The notes under the pieces were generated by a model. The model was not told the origin of the DNA. It worked only from the letters and a program-made list of their open reading frames with translations, and made no database searches. 64,000 nucleotides of DNA from an uncultured Steroidobacter sp. (lineage in GTDB: Bacteria > Pseudomonadota > Gammaproteobacteria > Steroidobacterales > Steroidobacteraceae), in contig CALMII010000027.1 of NCBI GenBank assembly GCA_937864115.1, positions 1 to 64,000 of the forward strand, written 5' to 3'. A program made the position numbers and the translations under genes. Shown here piece by piece: positions 18,887-26,796 of the stretch; the stretch's first letter is position 1; the number at the start of each line of letters is the position of its first letter.

Positions 18887-20062
18887 ATGAGCGACCCCAC
18901 TTCAGCAGGCCCGGGCAGCAAGAGCCCGGGCGACGCAGGCTGGTACGACCTGTTCTCCCGCGGCGCACGCGACTGGCTGCGTCACAACGAGAAGGTGCGC
19001 GATGCCGTGCGCCAGCATCTGCCGCAGATCGTCGCCGGCGCCGACGTTCTCAGTGGCGGCGCGACCACGGTCCGCGTCCCCGTGCGGATGCTCGAACACT
19101 ATCGCTTCAGGCTGCGTCCGCCGAACGAACAGGAAGGCATCGGCCAGGGCCAGGCGAAACCGGGCGATCGCATCGGCCGTCCACAGCAGCAGGACAGCGA
19201 GCAGCGCGGCCAGGGCGGCAACGAGGAAGGCGGCATCCAGTACACCCTGGAATTCCGCATCGACGACATCGTCGACTGGCTGTGGGAAGAAATGCAGCTT
19301 CCCAACCTCGAAGCCAGGAGCGGCAAGACGCGCGAGGACGACTGGACCCGCGAAGGCTGGGACCGACGCGGCGCGCGCTCGCGCCTCGATCGCCGCCGCT
19401 CGATCAAGGAATCCATCAAGCGCCGCGGTGTCCAGTCCGCGAGCGGCGCCGAATCGCCCTCCTTCACCGATGACGACCTGCGCTTCCGCCAGCTCGCCAA
19501 GCGCGAGAACCCGGCGACGCAGGCGGTCGTGATCCTGCTGCTCGACGTGTCGGGCAGCATGGGCGAGCGCGAGCGCCAGATTTCCAAGACGTTCTTCTTC
19601 TGGGCGATCCAGGGCCTGCGTCGTCAGTATCGTCATCTCGATCTAGTGTTCGTCGCGCACACGTCCGATGCCTGGGAATTCCAGGAGGAAGAATTCTTCC
19701 GCGTCAGCGGCACCGGCGGCACCGTCGCTTCGGCCGGCTTGAAGAAAGTGCACGAGATCGTCGAAGAGCGGTTCAGCCCGGCGCAGTGGAACGTGTATCT
19801 GTTCTACGCCTCCGACGGCGAGAACTTCCCGTCCGACCAGCCGCAGGCACAGGAAGCGCTCGAACAGCTGGCGATCGATTGCAACTACGCCGGCTTCCTG
19901 GAAGTCGCGCCGCTCGCAGGCACGCAGCCCGACAGCGAGATCGGCAAGCTGTTCGTCGAGCTCGCGGGCGAGGTGTCGAACGTCAGCGCGTTCCGCGCCA
20001 ACAGCACGGACGACATCTGGGGTGCGGTAAGGCATTTCTTCGGCAAGGCGGCGGAGGTCTAG
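18887..20062 (+). CDS. yeaH: YeaH/YhbH family protein (DUF444) with a von Willebrand A domain
   Basis: This 391-residue protein, of normal family length, has a charged Gln/Gly-rich N-terminal half. Its C-terminal von Willebrand A-like domain contains the metal site DVSGS (220-224). YeaH is regularly encoded between PrkA and SpoVR-type proteins and is thought to act with PrkA as an adaptor, as many MoxR/vWA pairs do. The basic linker near residues 150-185 (RRGARSRLDRRRS) may contact nucleic acid or a partner. Only 4 bases separate its stop from the next start, so translation is coupled. Confidence 0.93.
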   Translation: MSDPTSAGPGSKSPGDAGWYDLFSRGARDWLRHNEKVRDAVRQHLPQIVAGADVLSGGATTVRVPVRMLEHYRFRLRPPNEQEGIGQGQAKPGDRIGRPQQQDSEQRGQGGNEEGGIQYTLEFRIDDIVDWLWEEMQLPNLEARSGKTREDDWTREGWDRRGARSRLDRRRSIKESIKRRGVQSASGAESPSFTDDDLRFRQLAKRENPATQAVVILLLDVSGSMGERERQISKTFFFWAIQGLRRQYRHLDLVFVAHTSDAWEFQEEEFFRVSGTGGTVASAGLKKVHEIVEERFSPAQWNVYLFYASDGENFPSDQPQAQEALEQLAIDCNYAGFLEVAPLAGTQPDSEIGKLFVELAGEVSNVSAFRANSTDDIWGAVRHFFGKAAEV

Positions 20063-20066
20063 GCTG

Positions 20067-21446
20067 ATGACCGAAGACTGGCAAACGCACATCTCGCGCA
20101 TCGAAGAGCTCGCGCGCAGTCAGGGCATGCGCTACGACCGCGTCGAATTCGAAGTGGTCCCGGAAAGCTTCATGACCGAGATCGCGATCTACGGTCTGCC
20201 GGTACGCATGCCGCACTGGTCGTTCGGCGTGCGCTACATCTACCAGCTCATCCAGCACCGCATGGGACTGTCGAAGCTGTTCGAAGTCGTCTTCCCCGGC
20301 AATCCCGGTCGCGCCTATCTCGCCAAGAGCAACAGCTACGCCGAGAACGTGCTGGTCACGGCGCACGTGCTCGGGCACGCGGATTTCTCCACCAACAACC
20401 TGCTGTTCCGGCGCAGTCAGCAGCAGGTCGGCGAGCACATCGTCGAACAGGCCGCCGCGCATGCGCGCCAGATCGGCGTGGCGATCCAGGAACACGGGCT
20501 GGAGAAAGTCGAGTCGGTACTCGATGCGGCGCTGTCGCTCGAACAGCACATCGACATCGATCAGGGCGTGCGCCGGGAACGCTATCCCGAACTGCTGCCC
20601 GAACCGTCACAGGCACCCGACAGCGAATTCGCGCGACGCTTCGCCGCGCTCGGACCGGACACCGCGCGTCCGAAGCCGACCGCCACCTCGAAGCGCGCAC
20701 CGATTCCGCCGCATCCCGAAAAGGACCTGCTCTGGTTCATCGCGAACTACGCGCCCGAACTCGAACCCTGGGAACGCGACATCTTCCTCGCCGTGCGCGA
20801 AGAGTCGTTCTATTTCTATCCCGTGTTCGCCTGCCAGATCATGAACGAAGGCTGGGCGTCGTTCTGGCATGCGCGGCTGCTGCGCGAGGCGGATTTCCTG
20901 CCGCAGTCAGCGTATGTCGACGCCATCAAGTGTCATTCCGACGTCGTGCGGCCGACGGCGAGCGGCGAGAACGTCGCGCTGCAGACCAATCCCTATCACC
21001 TGGGATTTTCGATCTGGGAAAAGATCGTCGAGGAGCGCGGCCTGGAAGGCGCACGCAAGATCATGTGCGAAGACGACGACTTCGCCTTCATCCGCAATCA
21101 CCTCACCGCGGATCTCGCCAAGGAACTGAAGCTGTTCCATTTCAAGGGCCCGTCGAACGGCACGATGACGGTCCAGGAAACCGACCTGCCCCTGCTGCAC
21201 GACGCGCTGCTGGCGCCGAAATACGGCTTCGGCGCGCCGACCGTCAGCGCCGCGCGCATCCACGTCGATGGCAAACTGGAACTGGTGCACGATCACATGA
21301 CCGATGGACGCGGTCTCGATCCCGAACGCGGCCGCAAAGTGCTCGAATACATCGCCCGCGTGTGGCGCCGGCCGGTGACGATCACTACGGTGGATAACGA
21401 CAAGCGAACGGTGGAACTTGCGGTGTCTCCGCCGCCGGTTGGCTAA
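20067..21446 (+). CDS. SpoVR family protein (YcgB)
   Basis: This 459-residue protein covers the whole SpoVR family. Characteristic blocks are MPHWSFGVRY, a YPELLPEP region, LLWFIANYAPELEPWERD, MNEGWASFWHARLL and the long C-terminal ARIHVDG block. SpoVR proteins are required for the spore cortex in Bacillus; in Proteobacteria they are stress proteins of unknown activity. The gene follows yeaH by 4 bases. A family D palindrome follows 7 bases after the stop. Confidence 0.93.
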   Translation: MTEDWQTHISRIEELARSQGMRYDRVEFEVVPESFMTEIAIYGLPVRMPHWSFGVRYIYQLIQHRMGLSKLFEVVFPGNPGRAYLAKSNSYAENVLVTAHVLGHADFSTNNLLFRRSQQQVGEHIVEQAAAHARQIGVAIQEHGLEKVESVLDAALSLEQHIDIDQGVRRERYPELLPEPSQAPDSEFARRFAALGPDTARPKPTATSKRAPIPPHPEKDLLWFIANYAPELEPWERDIFLAVREESFYFYPVFACQIMNEGWASFWHARLLREADFLPQSAYVDAIKCHSDVVRPTASGENVALQTNPYHLGFSIWEKIVEERGLEGARKIMCEDDDFAFIRNHLTADLAKELKLFHFKGPSNGTMTVQETDLPLLHDALLAPKYGFGAPTVSAARIHVDGKLELVHDHMTDGRGLDPERGRKVLEYIARVWRRPVTITTVDNDKRTVELAVSPPPVG

Positions 21447-21453
21447 GAAGGAA

Positions 21454-21566
21454 AATGGCCGCAAAAAGGCGCAAAGAACTCAAAAAAGAAGCCACAGGCC
21501 GAAGGAAGGGTGCGCCTCATTCTCTATTTTTTGTTTGCGTGCCTTTTGCGCCTTTTTGCGGCCATT
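21454..21566. repeat. Family D long palindrome
   Basis: AATGGCCGCAAAAAGGCGCA and its mirror TGCGCCTTTTTGCGGCCATT flank a less ordered AT-rich core. It lies exactly between the convergent ycgB and NmrA-like genes, where it may act as a two-way terminator. Confidence 0.88.
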
Positions 21567-21573
21567 CCTCCGC

Positions 21574-22431
21574 TCACTCGAACGCGTGCCGATGATCCCT
21601 GACGAAATCGTCGAAGGAGCGCGGCTCCTGGCCGGTGACGTCGCGGACGACATGGGTGGGAGCGACATTGATGAGGTTGGAAGCACACGCGTCCCAGAGT
21701 TCGAGCGTGGCTTCGATCATGACCGGTGCGGCGCCGGCGGCCTGCAGGCGGCCGCGGGCTTCATTGGCGGTGATGTCGACGTAGCGGATCGTTCTGCCGA
21801 GCACGTGGCTCATGCGGCTCGCCACTTCCTCGTATGTGAGCGATTCGCTGCCGGTGACGGTATAGGTGCGGCCGGCATGTGAAGGATCGAGCAGCACGGC
21901 GGCGCCGACGGCGCCGACATCGCGTGCATCGACGAAGGTCCATTTGCTGCTGCGGAAGGGACCGGCGATCACGTTCTGTTCGGCGACGGCCGGCGCGAAC
22001 TGCAGCAGGTTCTGCATGAAGAAGGTCGGACGCAGATGCGTCACCTGCATGCCGCTGCTCTGCGAACTGCCTTCGACCTGGCCGAGCCAGCGCAGCGCAC
22101 GCGCGCAGCACAGGCCGACATTGGCACCGACGCCGGACAACTGCACGAGGCGCGGCACGCCGGCCTTCTTGGCGGCAGCGACGAATCGTCCATGCAGCTC
22201 GGCCATGCGCGGCGAAAAACCGGAGGCGAGAAAAGCGGCATCGACCCCTTCGAGGGCGCGCTGCAGGCTGGCTTCGTCGGCGAAGTCACCACGGACGACT
22301 TCGATATTGTCCGCGGCGATGCGCAGACGGGCGGGATCGCGCACCAGGGCACGCACCGCAACGGGCTTGCCAGCCAGTTCGGCGAGTACCGCCTGGCCTA
22401 CGTTTCCCGTTGCACCGGTCACTAGCAGCAT
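21574..22431 (-). CDS. NmrA-like NAD(P)-binding protein
   Basis: This 285-residue protein is an atypical short-chain dehydrogenase of the NmrA/HSCARG group. The cofactor loop is VTGATGNVGQ at the N-terminus, and ALVRDPARL follows where the adenosine phosphate would bind. The C-terminal half has the SLTYEEVASRMS block common to NAD(P)H:quinone oxidoreductase-like members. These proteins act as redox sensors or reductases. The ATG at 22431 is spaced well from GGAG; a GTG one codon earlier is also possible. It diverges from a LysR gene that may regulate it. Confidence 0.85.
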   Translation of the reverse strand: MLLVTGATGNVGQAVLAELAGKPVAVRALVRDPARLRIAADNIEVVRGDFADEASLQRALEGVDAAFLASGFSPRMAELHGRFVAAAKKAGVPRLVQLSGVGANVGLCCARALRWLGQVEGSSQSSGMQVTHLRPTFFMQNLLQFAPAVAEQNVIAGPFRSSKWTFVDARDVGAVGAAVLLDPSHAGRTYTVTGSESLTYEEVASRMSHVLGRTIRYVDITANEARGRLQAAGAAPVMIEATLELWDACASNLINVAPTHVVRDVTGQEPRSFDDFVRDHRHAFE

Positions 22432-22669
22432 CACATCTCCGTCTATCGCACGACTGTCGAGGTTATCGATCCGATCCCGTGGAAGCTCCGATCATCGGCC
22501 CTGTCCGGCAGGATTACCCGAAGAACCCAAGGTCGGGCAATAATTTAAGGGCCCCGACCGCCGGGGTAAACGGCGGGCCGGGCGAATAGTCTGGTGCGCG
22601 GTCGTCATGAATCCCCGGCCTACAATGCAGTTCAAGTAATCTGGCTGCAAAGATTGGGGAAGAGGCTGA

Positions 22670-23656
22670 TTGAACAACTTCAGCGACATCGTTGCCTATG
22701 TCCGCGTCGTCGAAGCCCACAGTTTCGTCGCCGCGGCGCAGACCCTGGGGATGTCCCCCTCGGCCATCAGCAAGGCGGTCAGCCGCCTTGAGGAACGCCT
22801 CGGCGCGCGCCTGCTGAACCGCACCACCCGCTCGCTGAGTCTGACCGATGTCGGCGCCAGCTTCTACGAGCGCTGTCGCGAAGCCCTGGCCCAGCTCGAT
22901 CACGCGGAAAGCGAGGTGTCGGAATCGCGAGGCGTGCCGCGCGGGCGGCTGCGCGTCGACGTTCCCGTCTCGCTGGGTCGCCGCATCATCGTGCCGGCGC
23001 TGCCGCGTTTCATCGCGCAGTACCCGGAAATCAGCGTGCACATGAGCATGAACGACCGGGTGCTCGACCTGGTGCAGGAAGGCATCGATGCCGCACTGCG
23101 CGTCGGCAACCTCAGCGATTCCAGCCTGGTCGCGCGCCGCATCGGCCAGCTGCGCGGCGTCACCTGCGCTTCGCCGGAATTCATCGAACGCTACGGCGTG
23201 CCGAACGATCCGACGGACCTGCCGCCGGAGCACTGCCTGCAGATGTTCAAGGTCGGCAACAACCAGACGCGCGAATGGCTGTTCCGCAAGGGCGATGTCG
23301 AGCACAAGATCCTGCCGGCGGCGCGCCTGGCGTTCAGCGATCCGGAATCCGCCGTCGCGGCGGCGGTCAGCGGCGCCGGCTTCGTGCGCAGCCTGGATTT
23401 CACGGTCGAAGCGCAGATCGCCTCGGGCCTGCTGCAGCCGGTGCTCGAAGACTGGAACGACGGCGCGTACTGGCCCGTATCCGTGGTCTATCCGCAGCAC
23501 CGCCAGCCGACGGCGAAGATCCGCGCCTTCATCGATTTCGTGAGCGGACTGTTCCCGCAGACGGAATCGGCCGTCAGGGCGCCGACGACGCGCGCGACGA
23601 CCGCAGCATCGCAACCTGAATCGCGAGCCCGATCAGCACTGCAACCGATACCGTGA
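22670..23656 (+). CDS. LysR family transcriptional regulator
   Basis: This 328-residue protein has the winged helix at residues 3-62 (IVAYVRVVEAHSFVAAA, SPSAISKAVSRLEERLG, NRTTRSLSLTDVG). A substrate-binding domain with two lobes follows. It starts with TTG at 22670, preceded by AAGAGG; no ATG fits the domain boundary. It is divergent from the NmrA-like gene, a common arrangement for a regulator and its target. Its last 28 codons run into the 3' end of the convergent permease gene, giving it an unusual Ala/Thr/Arg-rich tail. Confidence 0.87.
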   Translation: MNNFSDIVAYVRVVEAHSFVAAAQTLGMSPSAISKAVSRLEERLGARLLNRTTRSLSLTDVGASFYERCREALAQLDHAESEVSESRGVPRGRLRVDVPVSLGRRIIVPALPRFIAQYPEISVHMSMNDRVLDLVQEGIDAALRVGNLSDSSLVARRIGQLRGVTCASPEFIERYGVPNDPTDLPPEHCLQMFKVGNNQTREWLFRKGDVEHKILPAARLAFSDPESAVAAAVSGAGFVRSLDFTVEAQIASGLLQPVLEDWNDGAYWPVSVVYPQHRQPTAKIRAFIDFVSGLFPQTESAVRAPTTRATTAASQPESRARSALQPIP

Positions 23657-24896
23657 TCGCCTCGCGCAGCGAGCTGCTGGTCACGAGCCAGGCGATCAGG
23701 ACCAGCGCCGTGACTACAGTGAACAGGCCGCCGGGTGCTCGGAACGCATCGGCCTGATCCGGGAAACGCCGGCGCAGCACCGGCACGGCCGCACAGGTCG
23801 CCGCGAAGGTCGTGAGGCGCGCCAGCGTCGCGATCGCCACCGCACCGACGAAGGAACCCGACAGCGTCAGCAGCAGCATGACGGCCGCCGTTGCGACGAT
23901 GGCCAGGTGCGGCGTGCGGAACCGCGGCTGCGGACGCGCCATGAAGGGCGGCAGTTGCGAACGCTCCGCCATCGCGAACAGGATGCGCGGCGCCGCCAGC
24001 ATCAGGCCGTTCAATGTCCCGGCGATCGACACCAGCGCGGTCGCGGCCATCAATGCGCCGCCCGCTCCGCCGAAGAAATGTCCCGCTGCATCGGACAGCG
24101 GACGCTGCGATTCCGCCAGTCCGGGCAGCGTGCCGGTACAGACGATCTGGATCAGGATGTATAGCGGCGCAATGACGGCGAAGGCGACCAGCGCGCCGAA
24201 CGGCAGCGTGCGGCGCGGATCCTTGATCTCGCCGCCCGGAATCACGGCGGCTTCGAAACCGGTGAACGCAAACACGAGCAGGAACACGGCCGCCGAGAAC
24301 GAGGTGTAATCGATCTGCACGTCGCTCACCTGAAAATTCGCCGGCTGCACGAACCAGAGTCCGACGGCGACGAACAGGATCAGCGGCACGATCTTGCCGA
24401 TCGTGAAGAGGTCAGCGATCAGCGCGCCGTTGCGCACACCGGTGACATTGATGGTCGCGAAGACGAGCGTCATCGCGCTCAGCACGACGGCCCGCGGTAC
24501 GGGCGTCACGGCCAACGGCCAGAAGTGCCCGAGATAGTCGACGAACAGATTCGCCAGCGCCGCGAACGACGCCACGCGCGACACCCACATCAGCCAGCCG
24601 ACCTGGAAGCCGATCGTCGGCCCGAAGGCTTCGGTCGCATACAGATACGGACCGCCCGTGCCGGTAAAGCGGCTGCCTGCTTCGGCGAAACAGAAAATGA
24701 TCAGCAGCACCAGCACCGCGCACAGCAGGTACGCCAGGATGCTGTAGGGACCGATCAGCGCATCGACGCGCGAGGGCAGGCCGAAGATGCCGGCGCCGAC
24801 GATGGAGTTGATGAAGAGAGCGACGAAGTCCCAGCGACCGATGCCGCGAACGAGCCCGGCTCCGGCAGTGCCGGTGGTTTCTTCTGCTGGCTTCAA
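23574..24896 (-). CDS. APC superfamily amino-acid permease
   Basis: This 440-residue inner-membrane transporter has about 12 hydrophobic segments. The first carries NSIVGAGIFGLPS, the unwound-helix signature of the amino acid-polyamine-organocation superfamily, followed by FTGTGGPYLYATEAFG. The substrate cannot be named. The open frame runs upstream to 25196, but that part is low-complexity and crosses a repeat. The TTG at 24896 with GGGGTGG upstream gives a family-length protein. A perfect palindrome overlaps this ribosome-binding site. The gene overlaps the LysR gene by 83 bases at the 3' ends. Confidence 0.82.
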   Translation of the reverse strand: MKPAEETTGTAGAGLVRGIGRWDFVALFINSIVGAGIFGLPSRVDALIGPYSILAYLLCAVLVLLIIFCFAEAGSRFTGTGGPYLYATEAFGPTIGFQVGWLMWVSRVASFAALANLFVDYLGHFWPLAVTPVPRAVVLSAMTLVFATINVTGVRNGALIADLFTIGKIVPLILFVAVGLWFVQPANFQVSDVQIDYTSFSAAVFLLVFAFTGFEAAVIPGGEIKDPRRTLPFGALVAFAVIAPLYILIQIVCTGTLPGLAESQRPLSDAAGHFFGGAGGALMAATALVSIAGTLNGLMLAAPRILFAMAERSQLPPFMARPQPRFRTPHLAIVATAAVMLLLTLSGSFVGAVAIATLARLTTFAATCAAVPVLRRRFPDQADAFRAPGGLFTVVTALVLIAWLVTSSSLREAITVSVAVLIGLAIQVAMLRSSRASSAP

Positions 24897-24904
24897 GGAT
24901 CCAC

Positions 24905-24924
24905 CCCGTCGGTCGACCGACGGG
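24905..24924. promoter_or_regulatory. Perfect 20-base palindrome at the permease translation start
   Basis: CCCGTCGGTCGACCGACGGG is identical to its reverse complement. In the permease mRNA it ends 8 bases before the TTG and its last G residues belong to the likely ribosome-binding site. It could be an operator, or a hairpin that hides the site. Confidence 0.5.
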
Positions 24925-24955
24925 AATGGTATAGCAGGCGGGATTGGCGTTTCTT

Positions 24956-25023
24956 CCTGTGGGGCCGGCTTCAGCCGGCGCTGAGGAGTCAGGCTAAAGC
25001 CTGACCTACAAGCCTGACCTACA
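24956..25023. repeat. Family A element with duplicated half-unit
   Basis: A GCCGGC hairpin, then a CAGGCT hairpin whose right arm is repeated (CCTGACCTACAA twice). It lies between the permease and the small LexA-box gene. Confidence 0.85.
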
Positions 25024-25041
25024 AGGATGGAGAAAGCCGTC

Positions 25042-25278
25042 TCAATCGCAGTTGAAGCAGATGCGCTGCTGCGACTGCGGCACCTGCGAGGCACGCGCCG
25101 CACGCAGTTTCGGCAGCAGCATGGCGATGGCGCGCTGCGCATCGCGGCAGCGCTGACGGCTGGGCGTGAGATCGGTGATGCGGTTCGTGCGTTCATCGAC
25201 CTCGTCTTCGAACAGCACGGACAGCGTTTCGAGATTGTCGATGGTCTGGTCGATCAGCGTGACGGGATCGGTGAACAT
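25042..25278 (-). CDS. Small hypothetical protein behind a LexA-like box
   Basis: This 78-residue protein of no known family has a mostly helical N-terminal two-thirds, with an acidic patch (FEDEVDERTNR) followed by basic helices (KLRAARAS). It ends CFNCD, a closely spaced Cys pair. The ATG at 25278 follows AGGAG; longer in-frame starts would place the LexA box inside the gene. The tight box-to-start distance suggests induction by DNA damage. Small SOS proteins often inhibit division or bind repair complexes, but nothing in the sequence chooses a role. Confidence 0.6.
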   Translation of the reverse strand: MFTDPVTLIDQTIDNLETLSVLFEDEVDERTNRITDLTPSRQRCRDAQRAIAMLLPKLRAARASQVPQSQQRICFNCD

Positions 25279-25304
25279 GGCGCGCTCCTGATTCGATATA
25301 CAGG

Positions 25305-25320
25305 CTGTATGGTTATACAG
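25305..25320 (-). promoter_or_regulatory. LexA-type operator (SOS box)
   Basis: CTGTATGGTTATACAG has the CTGT-N8-ACAG layout of the enterobacterial and general gammaproteobacterial SOS box, with an AT-rich centre. It ends 26 bases before the ATG of the small minus-strand gene and overlaps TATAAC/TATATC sequences that could be its -10 element. The amidohydrolase gene starts 106 bases away on the other side. Confidence 0.65.
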
Positions 25321-25425
25321 TCTGTCGAATCCTGGCAAGAGCGGCCGTAACCTGTTGATTTTCTGATGTGCGCGGCCAGCGGCGCCTCAGTACACTCGCA
25401 CGCAGTTCACCGGAGGATTGGCCGC

Positions 25426-26724
25426 ATGTCGTATCGCCCGCTCGCCGGCGCTGCCGCGCTGTTCTGCACTCTTCCCGCCTTGGCCGACCTCGATCCGGCA
25501 TCGATCGACGCGGCCGTGAGCCAGGTCGAACCCCAGGTCATCGAATGGCGACGCGATCTGCACGCGCATCCCGAACTCAGCAATCGCGAGACGCGCACGG
25601 CGGGCATCGTCGCGAAGCAGCTGCGGGCGCTCGGCCTGGAAGTGAAGACGGGCATCGGTCTCACGGGCGTCGCCGGGCTGCTGCGCGGCGCACAGCCCGG
25701 ACCGACGATCGCACTGCGCGCCGACATGGATGCGCTGCCGGTGACCGAACAGGTCGACGTGCCGTTCAAGTCCACCGTCACCACTGAATTCCGCGGCGAG
25801 ACCGTCGGTGTCATGCACGCCTGCGGTCACGACGCGCACGTCGCCATGCTGCTGGGCGTCGCGAAAGTGCTGGCCGCACAGCGTGCGCAATTGCGCGGCC
25901 AGATCCTGTTCATTTTCCAGCCCGCCGAAGAGGGCGCGCCCGACGGCGAGACCGGCGGCGCACGACGCATGCTGGCGGAAGGACTGTTCGACATCGCCAA
26001 ACCCGAAGCGGTGTTCGGCCTGCACGTCATTGCCTCGCTGCCCACCGGCGTGATCGGTTATCGCGCGGGGCCGATGATGGCCGGCTCCGACAGCTTCACG
26101 ATCAACGTCACGGGACGCCAGACGCACGGGTCGCGTCCGTGGGGCGGCGTCGATCCGGTGGTGACGTCGGCCGCCATCATTTCGGGACTGCAGACCATCG
26201 TCAGCCGGCAGATCGACATCACGGACATTCCCACCGTGATCAGCATCGGCGCGATCAAGGGCGGCATCCGCTTCAACATCATTCCCGACAGCGTGGAAAT
26301 GGTCGGCACGATCCGCACGTTCGACCCCGGCGTGCGCACCGACGTGATCGAGCGCATGAACCGCACCGTGACCAGCATCGCCGCGGCCAACGGCGCCACT
26401 GCGACGCTCGACGTGCGCGACAACGCCATTCCGCCGGTGGTGAACGATCCGCAGCTGACGCAGCGCGTCCTGCCCTCGCTCGAACGCATCGTCGGCAAGG
26501 ACAGGGTCCGCACCATCAGCCTGCAGACCACCGCCGAGGATTTCTCGTTCTACGGCCAGCAGGCGCCGGCGTTCTTTTTCTGGGTCGGCATCACGCCGCC
26601 CGATCGCGATGCGGCGACGGCGGCGTTCAATCACTCGCCGCTGTTCTACGTCGACGAATCCGGCATGGCCATCGGCATGCGCGCGATGCTTGCGGTGGCG
26701 ACGGATTACCTGCAGGGGAAGTAG
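25426..26724 (+). CDS. M20 family amidohydrolase (hippurate/IAA-amide hydrolase type), exported
   Basis: This 432-residue protein starts with a signal peptide (MSYRPLAGAAALFCTLPALA), so it acts in the periplasm or outside. The M20 metal-site blocks are visible: LHAHPELSN, ALRADMDALP, VMHACGHDAH, and FQPAEEGAPDG with the catalytic Glu pair. A late TTAEDFSFY block supplies another ligand. Members split N-acyl or amide bonds of amino-acid conjugates. The ATG at 25426 has GGAGG upstream; an in-frame ATG at 25366 precedes no signal. It is followed by a family A repeat. Confidence 0.9.
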   Translation: MSYRPLAGAAALFCTLPALADLDPASIDAAVSQVEPQVIEWRRDLHAHPELSNRETRTAGIVAKQLRALGLEVKTGIGLTGVAGLLRGAQPGPTIALRADMDALPVTEQVDVPFKSTVTTEFRGETVGVMHACGHDAHVAMLLGVAKVLAAQRAQLRGQILFIFQPAEEGAPDGETGGARRMLAEGLFDIAKPEAVFGLHVIASLPTGVIGYRAGPMMAGSDSFTINVTGRQTHGSRPWGGVDPVVTSAAIISGLQTIVSRQIDITDIPTVISIGAIKGGIRFNIIPDSVEMVGTIRTFDPGVRTDVIERMNRTVTSIAAANGATATLDVRDNAIPPVVNDPQLTQRVLPSLERIVGKDRVRTISLQTTAEDFSFYGQQAPAFFFWVGITPPDRDAATAAFNHSPLFYVDESGMAIGMRAMLAVATDYLQGK

Positions 26725-26730
26725 CACTCT

Positions 26731-26792
26731 CTTCCTGTGGGGCCGGCTTCAGCCGGCCTGGGATGTCAGGCTGAAGCCTGACCTACAAAAAG
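26731..26792. repeat. Family A palindromic element
   Basis: A GCCGGC hairpin plus a CAGGCT hairpin, bounded by CCTGTGGGG and CCTACAAAAAG, lie between the convergent amidohydrolase and double TetR genes. Confidence 0.88.
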
Positions 26793-26796
26793 AGCT

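Noticed and set aside
24897..25196. Upstream extension of the permease to 25196
   Set aside because: The extra 100 residues are Arg/Ser/Cys-rich, cross a family A repeat and the antisense of the LexA-box gene; no membrane permease begins that way.
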